From a virus: a stretch of DNA of 22,312 bases. The DNA lies in the IMG/VR virus record IMGVR_UViG_3300028610_000873, positions 1 through 22,312 of that record, one strand, 5' to 3'. Positions within the stretch are counted from its first letter, which is position 1. Every line of letters begins with the position of its first letter. This document shows positions 8,881-16,446 of this stretch, in pieces. Under the pieces are notes generated by a model. The model saw only the letters and a program-made list of their open reading frames with translations, was not told the origin of the DNA and searched no databases. Made by a program: the position numbers and the translations under genes.

Positions 8881-9374
8881 AAAAAACCTACACCCAACAC
8901 ATCCTTATAACTACAATCTTCAATTAAATAGATTATTTGTTTATACTGTTTTGAATTAAACACCGTATTTCTAACCATTGGATAAAAATATATAGCCAAT
9001 ATCTCTGGTAATAATTTATAAATAACAGTATTAAACGTGTCTTTATCCATCCTGGCTAATAACATTTTAAATATAGCTATTTGCCCGGTCGTGCTTTCTG
9101 TAAATAAATCTTCTTTAACCCTGTATTTCTTACCAAGTATTTCAATCTTATCGGGTTTAGAATAATCAACGTTCCTGAAATATTCAAAACAATTTTCTTT
9201 TAAATAACCATCTGTAATCTCTAAAGCTGCTGAATAATCAACATTAAGAAGCTTTTCAATGAATTCAGCTTCATGAATCCCGTCCCAATCCTTTACCCTT
9301 AGAAAGTCTTTGTAAGATAACTCCCCTGCCTTAGTTGGAATAGTGTATTTTTTATTGTCGTGTTTTAATTGCAT
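8787..9374 (-). CDS. Tail assembly chaperone (lambda gpG-like)
   Basis: This 195-residue zero-frame product starts within the 3' end of the 157-residue gene. Its N-terminus (TIPTKAGELSYKDFLRVKDW) matches the start of many tail assembly chaperones, where a Pro/Trp-containing segment leads into 'L.y.dFL.i'. It is mostly helical after that, with residues 92-120 and 155-180 forming long helices. The T9 run at 8878-8886 encodes GFFLLKNL in frame zero and is the slip site for the longer form. Chaperones of this kind coat the tape measure protein during tail assembly and are absent from the finished virion. That gives it a role with the 769-residue tape measure protein encoded downstream. Confidence 0.75.
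   Translation of the reverse strand: MQLKHDNKKYTIPTKAGELSYKDFLRVKDWDGIHEAEFIEKLLNVDYSAALEITDGYLKENCFEYFRNVDYSKPDKIEILGKKYRVKEDLFTESTTGQIAIFKMLLARMDKDTFNTVIYKLLPEILAIYFYPMVRNTVFNSKQYKQIIYLIEDCSYKDVLGVGFFLLKNLTEYQRLKNKDLAAQMQNKLEQESTV
8877..8883 (-). promoter_or_regulatory. Slippery heptamer T TTT TTG for -1 ribosomal frameshifting
   Basis: On the minus strand, frame-zero codons read GGT TTT TTT TTG TTA. Sliding back one base at T TTT TTG gives TTT TTT GTT AAA and enters the open extension frame. The heptamer fits the X XXY YYZ rule. It lies in the C-terminal part of the tail chaperone gene, exactly where such sites occur in other phages. Confidence 0.75.
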
Positions 9375-9838
9375 ACGTTATATTCATTTTCAACTACAAA
9401 AATTAATGTCGTTAAGACCCCGCTTACATTATTATCAAAAGATGCATCGTTATAAACTTCTTCTGCTGTTAAACCCTCAATATCATAACTTTGATTATAT
9501 ACTTCTTTTAAAAAATCCTGATAAAGAGCAGTTAATAAATCTAATACAGCATCAATATCAGTTATTCTATTTTCTGCAAAGCTAGTATCTTTAAAAAATC
9601 CTATTGAAATATTGTACTTTGTATTAACATTTTTACTGTTTTTAATTTCAGAATCCCATTTTACCGGCCTTACTAAAAATACAAAAGCATCATTTTCTTC
9701 ATTTATTGCTACGTTTAATTCATCTTTTGCACCTTGATAAAAGGTTGGCGTTGTATTTTCTCCTGTGTAAGGAGGATCTATAACTGTAGGATCATAAATC
9801 AATTGTGATACTATTCCTGAAATTATATTACCTATCAT
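9365..9838 (-). CDS. Tail completion/terminator-like protein
   Basis: This 157-residue protein has a helical N-terminus followed by 'PTFYQGAKDELN' and 'DAFVFLVRPVKWDSEI' (residues 31-67). The pattern of a Tyr/Phe-Gly segment, an Asn, then a strand with '..vfl..P' is one I associate with the neck and tail-terminator region of Bacteroidota phages. The C-terminal half alternates helix and strand. It sits between the neck adaptor and the tail chaperone, overlapping both, which is where a tail terminator belongs. The assignment comes from pattern and position rather than from a diagnostic motif. Confidence 0.5.
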   Translation of the reverse strand: MIGNIISGIVSQLIYDPTVIDPPYTGENTTPTFYQGAKDELNVAINEENDAFVFLVRPVKWDSEIKNSKNVNTKYNISIGFFKDTSFAENRITDIDAVLDLLTALYQDFLKEVYNQSYDIEGLTAEEVYNDASFDNNVSGVLTTLIFVVENEYNVCN

Positions 9839-10368
9839 GATACTGAATTTACACCAAAATGGCTACGTTTTTGAATCCTGGTAAAAAACCAGGTGGGAAA
9901 ATCTTCATTATGAAACGATATATAAGTGCAAGCTTCATAATATAGGTCAACTCCTTTATTAAATGCCTCATTACTAATCTTTTCAACTTCATATCTGGCC
10001 AATTGGCAAGATTTGTCTTTTTTCTGCCTAACCGTTCCGATTTCCGTATCTTCAGAAAGCCTTATAATTTTCCATTCTGCATAAATGAAATAACGCAACA
10101 TCTTTAAAAGCCCTTCATACACGAATGTCAAAGAACCATTAATCCAATCTTCGCCGTCTACCAATTCAATATAAGGTGAATTCTCAGGTGATTGTGGAGT
10201 TGATGAATCTAAATCATCTATTAATAATAAATACAGATCATCGCCAAGCAAAAGCCTTAAATATTTTTTTTCAACTTGTGCCGTCAAATCTGCAAAATCT
10301 GCATTTTGACTTGAAAGCTGAGTAATATTTATATCGCCTTTAAAATCTGATTTTTGCGTTAAGCTCAT
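9835..10368 (-). CDS. Head-tail connector (neck adaptor) protein
   Basis: This 177-residue, mainly helical protein has features of phage neck adaptors in this phage group. 'VEKKYLRLLLGDDLYLLLID' (residues 32-51) resembles the '..yL..lLGd.ly..l..' helix. It is followed by an acidic 'Y.eLv.G..W' segment near residues 65-75, then 'GLLKMLRYFIYAEW' and a basic segment containing 'T..GTVRQKKDKS' around 105-120. Such proteins bind under the portal and pass DNA to the tail. Its position, first after the capsid cassette and its terminator, fits. It overlaps the next gene by ATGA. Confidence 0.65.
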   Translation of the reverse strand: MSLTQKSDFKGDINITQLSSQNADFADLTAQVEKKYLRLLLGDDLYLLLIDDLDSSTPQSPENSPYIELVDGEDWINGSLTFVYEGLLKMLRYFIYAEWKIIRLSEDTEIGTVRQKKDKSCQLARYEVEKISNEAFNKGVDLYYEACTYISFHNEDFPTWFFTRIQKRSHFGVNSVS

Positions 10369-10380
10369 ATAAGGAAAATT

Positions 10381-10402
10381 AAAGGGAGCATAAGCCCCCT
10401 TT
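10381..10402 (-). terminator. Intrinsic terminator after the capsid cassette
   Basis: A nine-base stem (AAAGGGGGC / GCTCCCTTT) with one A-C mismatch and a four-base loop TTAT, 2 nt past the stop of the 235-residue gene. It is followed on the minus strand by AATTTT. The GC content stands out from the AT-rich surroundings. It would limit transcription from the capsid genes into the tail genes. Confidence 0.6.
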
Positions 10403-10404
10403 TG

Positions 10405-11112
10405 TTATAAATCAAAAATTATTTCAAATGTATCAAGCTCAATTCCTTCGCCAACACTATCATCACCTGTATAAACTAACAGGAATTTCATATACCTATA
10501 ATGCAATTGAGGATTTTGTACGCTTGAAGTAGTAATAGTCTGTGCTGCATTTACAATAGTCTGTTCTGCCACTGTCATATCCTTTCCTAAGGAAATGAAT
10601 ATAGCGTGCGTTGCCGTTGAATCACTTGTTAAGGTATCCACCAGAACAGTAATATCATGAGCGGCAATGACACTATTATATTGTGCAGTTGTTTCGGTAG
10701 TCGTATAATCTGCAATTACACCGTAACTAATGACACTCGTTATTAATCCTGCTACTGGATTAACAGAACTTAAAACATCAGGTACTAATTCAGCATAAGT
10801 ATCTAATACAGATATTTTATAATCTGAATTTACATTAAATGTAGTATCTGTTCCTGTTACACCTTTTGAATTAATGGTCACTTTAAAGTGCAAAGGACGA
10901 TTATTCCTATTCTTACTACCTACCTGAAGGGTAAATGCTATACTATCCTGATTGTCAGTTAATGTGTCTGAGGCCATCCCAGTCCAAGTTAACTTAACGC
11001 CTCTAGTATCTAAATTCCACGCCCTGCTATTATTTAAATCATATGTTAAATCCTGTGCGAATGTTGCAAATCCTAGAAAAGCAACAATCAATAAAACGAT
11101 TAGCTTTTTCAT
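10405..11112 (-). CDS. Secreted-type protein co-encoded with the major capsid protein
   Basis: This 235-residue protein has a textbook Bacteroidota signal peptide, MKKLIVLLIVAFLGFATFAQ, with likely cleavage before the glutamine. The mature region is Thr/Ser/Asp-rich and mostly beta, with one possible helical stretch near residues 175-195. It has no lipoprotein cysteine in the right place and no transmembrane helix after the signal. It starts 3 nt after the capsid stop and ends just before a terminator, so it is probably expressed at a level close to the capsid protein. By position one would expect a head decoration protein, but the signal peptide argues for export. It could be an exported accessory protein, or a virion protein that keeps a hydrophobic tip. 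I do not recognise a family. Confidence 0.65.
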   Translation of the reverse strand: MKKLIVLLIVAFLGFATFAQDLTYDLNNSRAWNLDTRGVKLTWTGMASDTLTDNQDSIAFTLQVGSKNRNNRPLHFKVTINSKGVTGTDTTFNVNSDYKISVLDTYAELVPDVLSSVNPVAGLITSVISYGVIADYTTTETTAQYNSVIAAHDITVLVDTLTSDSTATHAIFISLGKDMTVAEQTIVNAAQTITTSSVQNPQLHYRYMKFLLVYTGDDSVGEGIELDTFEIIFDL

Positions 11113-11115
11113 ATC

Positions 11116-12126
11116 TTAAATATTATCAGTTAATAATGAAAACTTCTGAATAACTTTTTCGCCACTATTAGAAAGTGGAGCTACGCTTCTCGCAATATCA
11201 ACAGAAAGCTGATAGTATCTAACAACATCCTGAGTGAAATTACCACCGTCAGCTTTTGCCCAATATGCATGAACGGCAAATGTCATTCCTGACCCTAATA
11301 AATTAGGTAAACTGAAATAATCAGCTACAGGTGTATCTTTACCCATTGCATTTACCTTAGGAATCCTGCTAACCATTGCGGCAGCCCCGCGTTCCCAGGC
11401 ATACATTTGAAGCCATTCATCGTTATCAATGGAAAATAAATCAGAAACTCCATCGAAATTAATCCCAGCCATTTGATAAACAAGGTTTTTTTCATTACCA
11501 GGGCCTTGAGCAGCTTGTTCCTGAAAAATTATGCTTCCATCAGTTGAATAAATAATATCCAATGGTTTACGATAATCATTAGACCTCATTACTTGTTTTG
11601 TAATGTTGAAAAATTTATCTTTATAAACATAAGGGATATCAAGTATATCATCAGCTTCATCAAATGTCCCAAACTGACCACCATAATCATTTACCCCGGA
11701 CTTGTTAGTTTCCAGAAATGCCAATGAATCAGTTTCAATATCAATCATTATATCCTGAAATGCATTGTATATTTCATTTGCCAAAAAATCAGCACCTAAA
11801 ACATTATGCATTGAATCTTTCGTGCTATGACCAAAACTCCTTACATAAGGAGTAAAAGAAATTGTATCATGAGCCGAAGTCCCAAACCCTCCCGTGTGAT
11901 CCGATGTCCTCGCATTAGTCACGGCCGCGGTTGTTCTTTTGAAGTAAAAGGCATCCGTTTGTACGCCTTCACTATCAACTATGTCCTGCAAATTAATAAA
12001 TAGTGCAGGAGCATTTTTTAAAAGTATTGTATTTACCGGCCTAAGTGCTGCCCTTAATTCAGGTTCACTGAATAATTCAGACATACGCACTTGTGCTGCG
12101 GTAAATATACTATCTGTATAAGCCAT
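11116..12126 (-). CDS. Major capsid protein
   Basis: This 336-residue protein lies directly after a scaffold-like gene, in standard head-gene order. It has mixed alpha/beta composition with an N-terminal helical arm (MAYTDSIFTAAQVRMSELFS). A central region contains 'YGGQFGTFDEADDILDIPYV' around 148-167, and the C-terminal region is strand-rich. A Gly/Asn-rich loop with 'AQGPGNEKNLVYQ' lies near 215. Size and position fit an HK97-fold capsid subunit. It has no N-terminal delta-domain or protease gene beside it, so capsid maturation by cleavage is not indicated. The start is preceded by an A-rich leader (CAATAAAAA) rather than a Shine-Dalgarno site. Naming rests on order, length and general resemblance to Bacteroidota phage capsids. 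Confidence 0.75.
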   Translation of the reverse strand: MAYTDSIFTAAQVRMSELFSEPELRAALRPVNTILLKNAPALFINLQDIVDSEGVQTDAFYFKRTTAAVTNARTSDHTGGFGTSAHDTISFTPYVRSFGHSTKDSMHNVLGADFLANEIYNAFQDIMIDIETDSLAFLETNKSGVNDYGGQFGTFDEADDILDIPYVYKDKFFNITKQVMRSNDYRKPLDIIYSTDGSIIFQEQAAQGPGNEKNLVYQMAGINFDGVSDLFSIDNDEWLQMYAWERGAAAMVSRIPKVNAMGKDTPVADYFSLPNLLGSGMTFAVHAYWAKADGGNFTQDVVRYYQLSVDIARSVAPLSNSGEKVIQKFSLLTDNI

Positions 12127-12162
12127 TTTTTATTGTATTAAAATGTATTATTTTTTAACAGA

Positions 12163-13059
12163 TCAATCTTGATCTTTCAATTTTTTCTCTAAAGCGATAT
12201 GTTCTGTTGAATGCCCTTCCAACTCACCCGTTTCAATTTGTTTATCAATTGATTCGCGTGTTACTTTTGTATTGTCATCTGGTTTTGGATCACCCGGTTT
12301 TCTGTTCGTGGGTGACCTTTCTTTTTTCATAGGTACATATTTTGAAATTTCAGTATCAAAAACAGCCTGAATTGTTAATGGCTCTTTTGTATCGTTATTT
12401 TTCAAAATATTACCTTCCTTATCCAGTATGACAGTTTTTTCATTCTGTATATCAATAACAAACATATTATTAAAGACACTATCAGCAACGGTTCTACGGC
12501 TTTTCAGTTCTTCATCAGTTTCAAAATCAATAGGGAAATCATTTAATTCTTTCGTATAAGCAATCTTTATGTTGTTTTCTTTAATTGCTTTTAAATGATC
12601 TGTTTCCTGACCTTCAAACTTTGATGTAAACCCTTTAATCGTTAAAGCTTGTGCATCAAAATCTTTTTGTAATTGTTCATTATCAACAGTTGAAAGTTCC
12701 TCTTTTACTGACTTGTAAACATTTTCGGTGTTTGAGTAGTCATCCATTTCAATACCAAATTCAGCCGCTAATTTCTTATTCTGAGCCGAAATGATATTAT
12801 TTGCAGCAGCATTGTACAACAAAGATGGCAACTTTTGATTTTTAGCCATCTCAATCAATTCTGTTAGATAAGTTGAATTATGATCTTCTTTTAAATTATT
12901 CTCACGTAATTCAAAATCTTCTTTTTTAAATACTTTATTTTTCTCTCTAAATTGGTTTAGAATAATAGTTGTCCCACCATCTGTTTTAATAGAATTAGTA
13001 ATAAACTCTTTTTCTAATCCGGTTATAGAAACTAATAAATCAATGTGTTTTTCTTCCAT
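12163..13059 (-). CDS. Probable capsid scaffolding protein
   Basis: This 298-residue, highly charged, helix-rich protein lies between the portal region and the capsid gene, the standard scaffold position. Residues 1-60 are helical (a 'LVSITGLEKEFITNSIK' segment). Residues 60-175 are helical and Gln/Lys/Glu-rich. Residues 195-225 form a strand-like part (NMFVIDIQNEKTVILDKEGN). The C-terminus is basic and proline-containing (ERSPTNRKPGDPKP) and then acidic. A basic C-terminal end is typical of scaffolds that bind capsid subunits. It has no protease motif. Alternatives are an internal head protein or a scaffold-protease without its protease domain. Confidence 0.6.
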   Translation of the reverse strand: MEEKHIDLLVSITGLEKEFITNSIKTDGGTTIILNQFREKNKVFKKEDFELRENNLKEDHNSTYLTELIEMAKNQKLPSLLYNAAANNIISAQNKKLAAEFGIEMDDYSNTENVYKSVKEELSTVDNEQLQKDFDAQALTIKGFTSKFEGQETDHLKAIKENNIKIAYTKELNDFPIDFETDEELKSRRTVADSVFNNMFVIDIQNEKTVILDKEGNILKNNDTKEPLTIQAVFDTEISKYVPMKKERSPTNRKPGDPKPDDNTKVTRESIDKQIETGELEGHSTEHIALEKKLKDQD

Positions 13060-13084
13060 TTTTACAGTTTTTTAAACTTCAGTT

Positions 13085-13537
13085 TTATTTATCTTTTTTT
13101 TCTTTAATTTCCTTAAGTATGTTTTCTGTTTTCAATAATGAACCGGGCTCACTGCCGAATGTTTTTAGATATAGTTCTCTTGCGACTTGTAAATCAGTAT
13201 CGTATTTTTTTACTTTTTCAATTAATGTCTCAAGCTTCATTAAATGATTAGGCTTTTTGTTAAATTTTTCTTCATAATCTTTTCGAGCTTGTATTAATTC
13301 CGGGCTATCTGCTTTTTTTGGTTCTGTTTTTTTTGGTTCTTTTGTCAACTTTTCACCTTCTTTAAATTCATGAACAACCTTCCATTTAAACTCAGGCTTT
13401 ACGCTTATGTCCAAAGCTTTTACGCCTTTCAACTGCTCTTCTGAGATTATTTTCCTTACAGTTTCAAGTTTTTCCTTTGTTTGCCCTTCTTTATTCACAA
13501 AAGAAGTTTTTTCCTTCCTTTCAATCAGTACTTTCAT
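13085..13537 (-). CDS. Small head-region protein with a duplicated 27-residue motif
   Basis: This 150-residue, strongly basic protein lies between portal and scaffold; its start overlaps the 3' end of the portal gene. The N-terminal 60 residues look globular (MKVLIERKEKTSFVNKEGQT). A Lys/Pro/Glu linker follows at 64-78. Two ungapped copies of a motif follow at residues 84-110 and 119-145: A-R-x2-Y-x3-F-x3-P-x2-L-x-K-x-E-x6-K, with 9 of 27 positions identical. The repeat resembles small SAP/HeH-like helical units. It may link portal, scaffold or DNA during procapsid assembly, but that is a guess. Confidence 0.55.
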   Translation of the reverse strand: MKVLIERKEKTSFVNKEGQTKEKLETVRKIISEEQLKGVKALDISVKPEFKWKVVHEFKEGEKLTKEPKKTEPKKADSPELIQARKDYEEKFNKKPNHLMKLETLIEKVKKYDTDLQVARELYLKTFGSEPGSLLKTENILKEIKEKKDK

Positions 13538-15107
13538 TTTCTTTTATTTTAGTTAATAATTCTGCTTTTATTTCTTTTGGTTCTTTTGTTAAATCTAGCC
13601 GGTTAACAAAATTCTGTAATTCTAGTTTTATTTTTAATTGACTAGGATTTAATAATACTTCGTGCTCTTTAAGTTCTTTGAGGGTAAAAAAAGGATACGG
13701 CTCAACGTCAGCCAACTTTAATTGTTCTTCTAATTTTTGAGGTTCGTTTCGGTAGTATGCACGTATCCAATCTAAATATAATGACCGTAAAAAGCTCATA
13801 TTTAATCCAATCTCTTTCCCTCTTTTGATTTCTGTTAATATATCTTCTTCAGTTCTGCCGGTATAAAACCTTTGGTATTTAACTATAACGCTACCAAATT
13901 TATTTGTAAATAATTTCCCTAAAACGGTTAAAGCCCAAACTTCTACACTTTCTATGTAGTTTATTATCTTGTTTATCCTAGTATTTAAAGGGATCTGATT
14001 TTCTTGTACTTCTGTTGCTGTTTTTAAGGAATTTACGGCTATATTTTTTAATCCGGTTGCATGGAATTCTATTTCCTGTTCAAGTTGTTTTAAGTTTTCT
14101 CTTTGGAATTCTAATGTCTTAATATCTTTTTCAACATACTTGACAATCTCAGGCATGTAAGGCTTCATGTCATTAGGGATAGTTTGTGGCACTTTCAATA
14201 CTTCGGCTGTGTTCTTTACCCAATATTCCCCAGTGCCGTTACAAGCATCACATTTATAACTGCCATTAGCACCATCGTCTATTATTCCAGTACCGCTACA
14301 CTTTAAACATTTAAAGGCTAAGGTAATCTTTTCCGGGAAAGCATGTAATACTTTGCTTTCTTCAAATATATCTGAATCCCTTTTATATATTTTGAACTTT
14401 TCAATAGTAGTAAAAAGCAATGAATCTTTTACTTGGTCTTTAAAAACTAAGCCGCCTACTTGCCTAAATGGCTTTTTCTGTAAAATTACCTCTTCATTAA
14501 AACCGTATATTTGTGGTTTTTCTCCTGCCTTTTGTGAAATTTTAGCTTTTTCTTCTGGTTTTTTTCTTATAACAAAATCCCACCATCCTGTTTTGCCTTG
14601 ATAGTCTACCCATTGGATTAATCTAAAAACTTTTTCCTCATCTGTTGATATATCTAATTCGTAAATCAGTGTAATGTCATCATAATAGAAAACTGAATTA
14701 ATCGGTATAAATATAATAATCGGCTTCCCTTCGTTTTCGGTATCTTTTTCGATTAATATAAAATCATTGGGCGCATTGAAAGCCTTATCAATGATTATAT
14801 CTACTGACTGTAAATAATCAATATCGATTAAATGTTGTATAAAAGCTTTTTTTTCTTCTTCGCTTTTTATATCAAATTCCCTAAGTACTTTATTTGATTG
14901 GAATTTAGTAAGATGCCCTTTTACAAGGTCAAAAATTGAATAGGTAGAGTTATAGGATAGTTTTTTCTTTAATTCTTTTTGTTCTTTTGTTTCAACTTCT
15001 TCTAAAGATGTAGTTTCGAGGCTTTCGCTTCTTCTGGATATTTCATAAAGCACCCTATCAACCTCCCGGGCAACCACAACAAAATCATTTTTATACTTTT
15101 CTAACAT
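13521..15107 (-). CDS. Portal protein with a four-cysteine zinc-finger-like insert
   Basis: This 528-residue protein is in the portal position and has the usual portal length. It has a helical N-terminus and a strand-rich region at residues 110-220. A cysteine insert lies at 267-289: CLKCSGTG, then CDACNGTG, with C267, C270, C286 and C289 in place. A long helical region (about 300-380) containing 'LEFQRENLKQLEQEIEFHAT' resembles the portal stem/wing helix. A helical C-terminal domain with 'YTGRTEEDILTEIKRGKEIG' follows. The two CxxCxGxG motifs are like those in DnaJ's zinc-binding domain and probably bind one zinc ion. I believe similar inserts occur in other Bacteroidota phage portals but could not check. 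A good promoter lies just upstream. Confidence 0.8.
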   Translation of the reverse strand: MLEKYKNDFVVVAREVDRVLYEISRRSESLETTSLEEVETKEQKELKKKLSYNSTYSIFDLVKGHLTKFQSNKVLREFDIKSEEEKKAFIQHLIDIDYLQSVDIIIDKAFNAPNDFILIEKDTENEGKPIIIFIPINSVFYYDDITLIYELDISTDEEKVFRLIQWVDYQGKTGWWDFVIRKKPEEKAKISQKAGEKPQIYGFNEEVILQKKPFRQVGGLVFKDQVKDSLLFTTIEKFKIYKRDSDIFEESKVLHAFPEKITLAFKCLKCSGTGIIDDGANGSYKCDACNGTGEYWVKNTAEVLKVPQTIPNDMKPYMPEIVKYVEKDIKTLEFQRENLKQLEQEIEFHATGLKNIAVNSLKTATEVQENQIPLNTRINKIINYIESVEVWALTVLGKLFTNKFGSVIVKYQRFYTGRTEEDILTEIKRGKEIGLNMSFLRSLYLDWIRAYYRNEPQKLEEQLKLADVEPYPFFTLKELKEHEVLLNPSQLKIKLELQNFVNRLDLTKEPKEIKAELLTKIKENESTD

Positions 15108-15157
15108 TCATAGCAAATTGCAGATAAAAGGGTAAAACTGCTTTCGCATCAAGTAGA

Positions 15158-15188
15158 CAAAGTTAAAAAATATTTATTTAATATGCAA
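15158..15188 (-). promoter_or_regulatory. Bacteroidota-type promoter before the portal gene
   Basis: Minus-strand TAACTTTG (15158-15165) matches TAnnTTTG exactly. A TTG (15186-15188) lies 20 nt upstream, the expected spacing for the primary Bacteroidota sigma factor. It lies in the intergenic gap, giving a leader of about 45 nt before the portal ATG. Confidence 0.65.
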
Positions 15189-15194
15189 ATGTGA

Positions 15195-16358
15195 TTATTC
15201 TCCTAGTGTATATTGACCAAATAAAATAATTCTGAATAATACTAACCCGCTTAAATCATCTCTTGCAGTTGCTTTAAATGTATCATTTAATCTCGGATCA
15301 AATCTAAATACTATCCCATATTTTTCTTTTATATTATATTTTATAGTTGTTGAATGGTTTCCGCCTCCTGCCTTATCGTCAAAAGTGACATCACCACCGA
15401 ATTGATCAAAGTCAGAAGTACTTTTATAATTTCCTAGCCCAAATTGAGATGTATTTAATTTTTTAAACCTTAATCCATTTGTAAGAGCTGCCAAATCACC
15501 GAATTTAGATTTATCTCCAGCAGTTGAATGCTCCATTATAACTAATACATTTTGTATATCTATTGCAGTCGTGCCATTTCTAAGATTAAAAATAAAATTC
15601 TGAGTTGTAGTATCTGCGTCAACATTCATATCTATTGAGCCACGTATAACTACAGCAGCGGTTGAAAATGATGCTGTAAAATCTGCATAAGTATAAATAG
15701 TATCATTAGAAGCTGATCTTACTTCTAATTGTGTAAAAAATCCTCCTTGTTGGATAACAATATATTCCCCTGTTCCTGTAAATCCATGCCCTGAACTAAC
15801 CAAACAAAAGAAACTATCTACTTGAATGGATTCTGTTAAAGTGATATCTGTTTTATCCTCACGCATTAACGCATATCTAAACGCATTAGTTGTTTGATCT
15901 TGTATCCAAACATCAAAAGATTCTGCCCTATCCCGAAATAGGAAATATATATTGTTTACACTAGATAACTGGTTTGTTGTATTTGCATCAAATAACACAT
16001 TGAAATATCTGTATTTATTTATAAATTCTGTTCTATTAAATTCTATTACAGTGTCAGAACTAGTACCATACCATGTTACAGAGCTTATATTAGCATATGA
16101 ATTATTTTTATAGATTTTAGCCTGGAGGATTACATTCATTGAAGGGCTACCAGAAATACTATCTATGTCCACCCTTATATTACAAGATGTGAAATAACTC
16201 TTATTCGGATATATTGAATAATTCCATAATGTATCATTATTGGATATCGTGTCGCCTGGTTGCCCTTTATATCTGTATTGATATTCACTTTGCTTTAGGG
16301 CTTTTTGAGATTGTACGCTTAATGCTGCAAAAAGAAATACAAATAATAAGTTTTTCAT
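15195..16358 (-). CDS. Secreted-type protein in its own transcription unit (moron-like)
   Basis: This 387-residue protein begins with a clear Sec signal peptide (MKNLLFVFLFAALSVQSQKA), with cleavage likely before the final glutamine. The mature protein is rich in Asn, Thr, Ser, Tyr and Phe and looks entirely beta, like adhesin, receptor-binding or appendage proteins. It has no lipoprotein cysteine and no later membrane segment. The gene has its own promoter and follows a strong terminator, and the next gene also has its own promoter. This layout is typical of a moron, an accessory gene added between phage modules. It may be exported to the host surface to block other phages or change host properties, or it may be an appendage. 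Both are inference. Confidence 0.65.
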   Translation of the reverse strand: MKNLLFVFLFAALSVQSQKALKQSEYQYRYKGQPGDTISNNDTLWNYSIYPNKSYFTSCNIRVDIDSISGSPSMNVILQAKIYKNNSYANISSVTWYGTSSDTVIEFNRTEFINKYRYFNVLFDANTTNQLSSVNNIYFLFRDRAESFDVWIQDQTTNAFRYALMREDKTDITLTESIQVDSFFCLVSSGHGFTGTGEYIVIQQGGFFTQLEVRSASNDTIYTYADFTASFSTAAVVIRGSIDMNVDADTTTQNFIFNLRNGTTAIDIQNVLVIMEHSTAGDKSKFGDLAALTNGLRFKKLNTSQFGLGNYKSTSDFDQFGGDVTFDDKAGGGNHSTTIKYNIKEKYGIVFRFDPRLNDTFKATARDDLSGLVLFRIILFGQYTLGE

Positions 16359-16373
16359 AGCTTTTTTTATGCA

Positions 16374-16404
16374 TAAAGATACTCATTATTTAGAATGAAA
16401 ACAA
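16374..16404 (-). promoter_or_regulatory. Bacteroidota-type promoter before the moron-like gene
   Basis: Minus-strand TATCTTTA (16374-16381) matches TAnnTTTG at all but the last base. A TTG (16402-16404) lies exactly 20 nt upstream. The ATG follows 15 nt downstream. It sits between the terminator and the signal-peptide gene, where a promoter is needed. Confidence 0.5.
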
Positions 16405-16446
16405 ATAAGAACTGAGTTAATTTGTTAATTTTCAATTATTTAACAT

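Noticed and set aside
8456-8959. Plus-strand frame of 167 codons across the chaperone and gp10-like genes
   Set aside because: It is antisense to two well-supported genes and the frameshift extension, and its translation looks random.
12160-12175. Palindrome AGATCAA-TC-TTGATCT at the end of the scaffold-like gene
   Set aside because: It has only a two-base gap, is AT-rich, contains the gene's stop and has no T run after it, so a terminator or operator is not supported.
14237-14309. A DnaJ-like co-chaperone gene
   Set aside because: The two cysteine motifs are embedded in a full-length portal-type protein with no J-domain.
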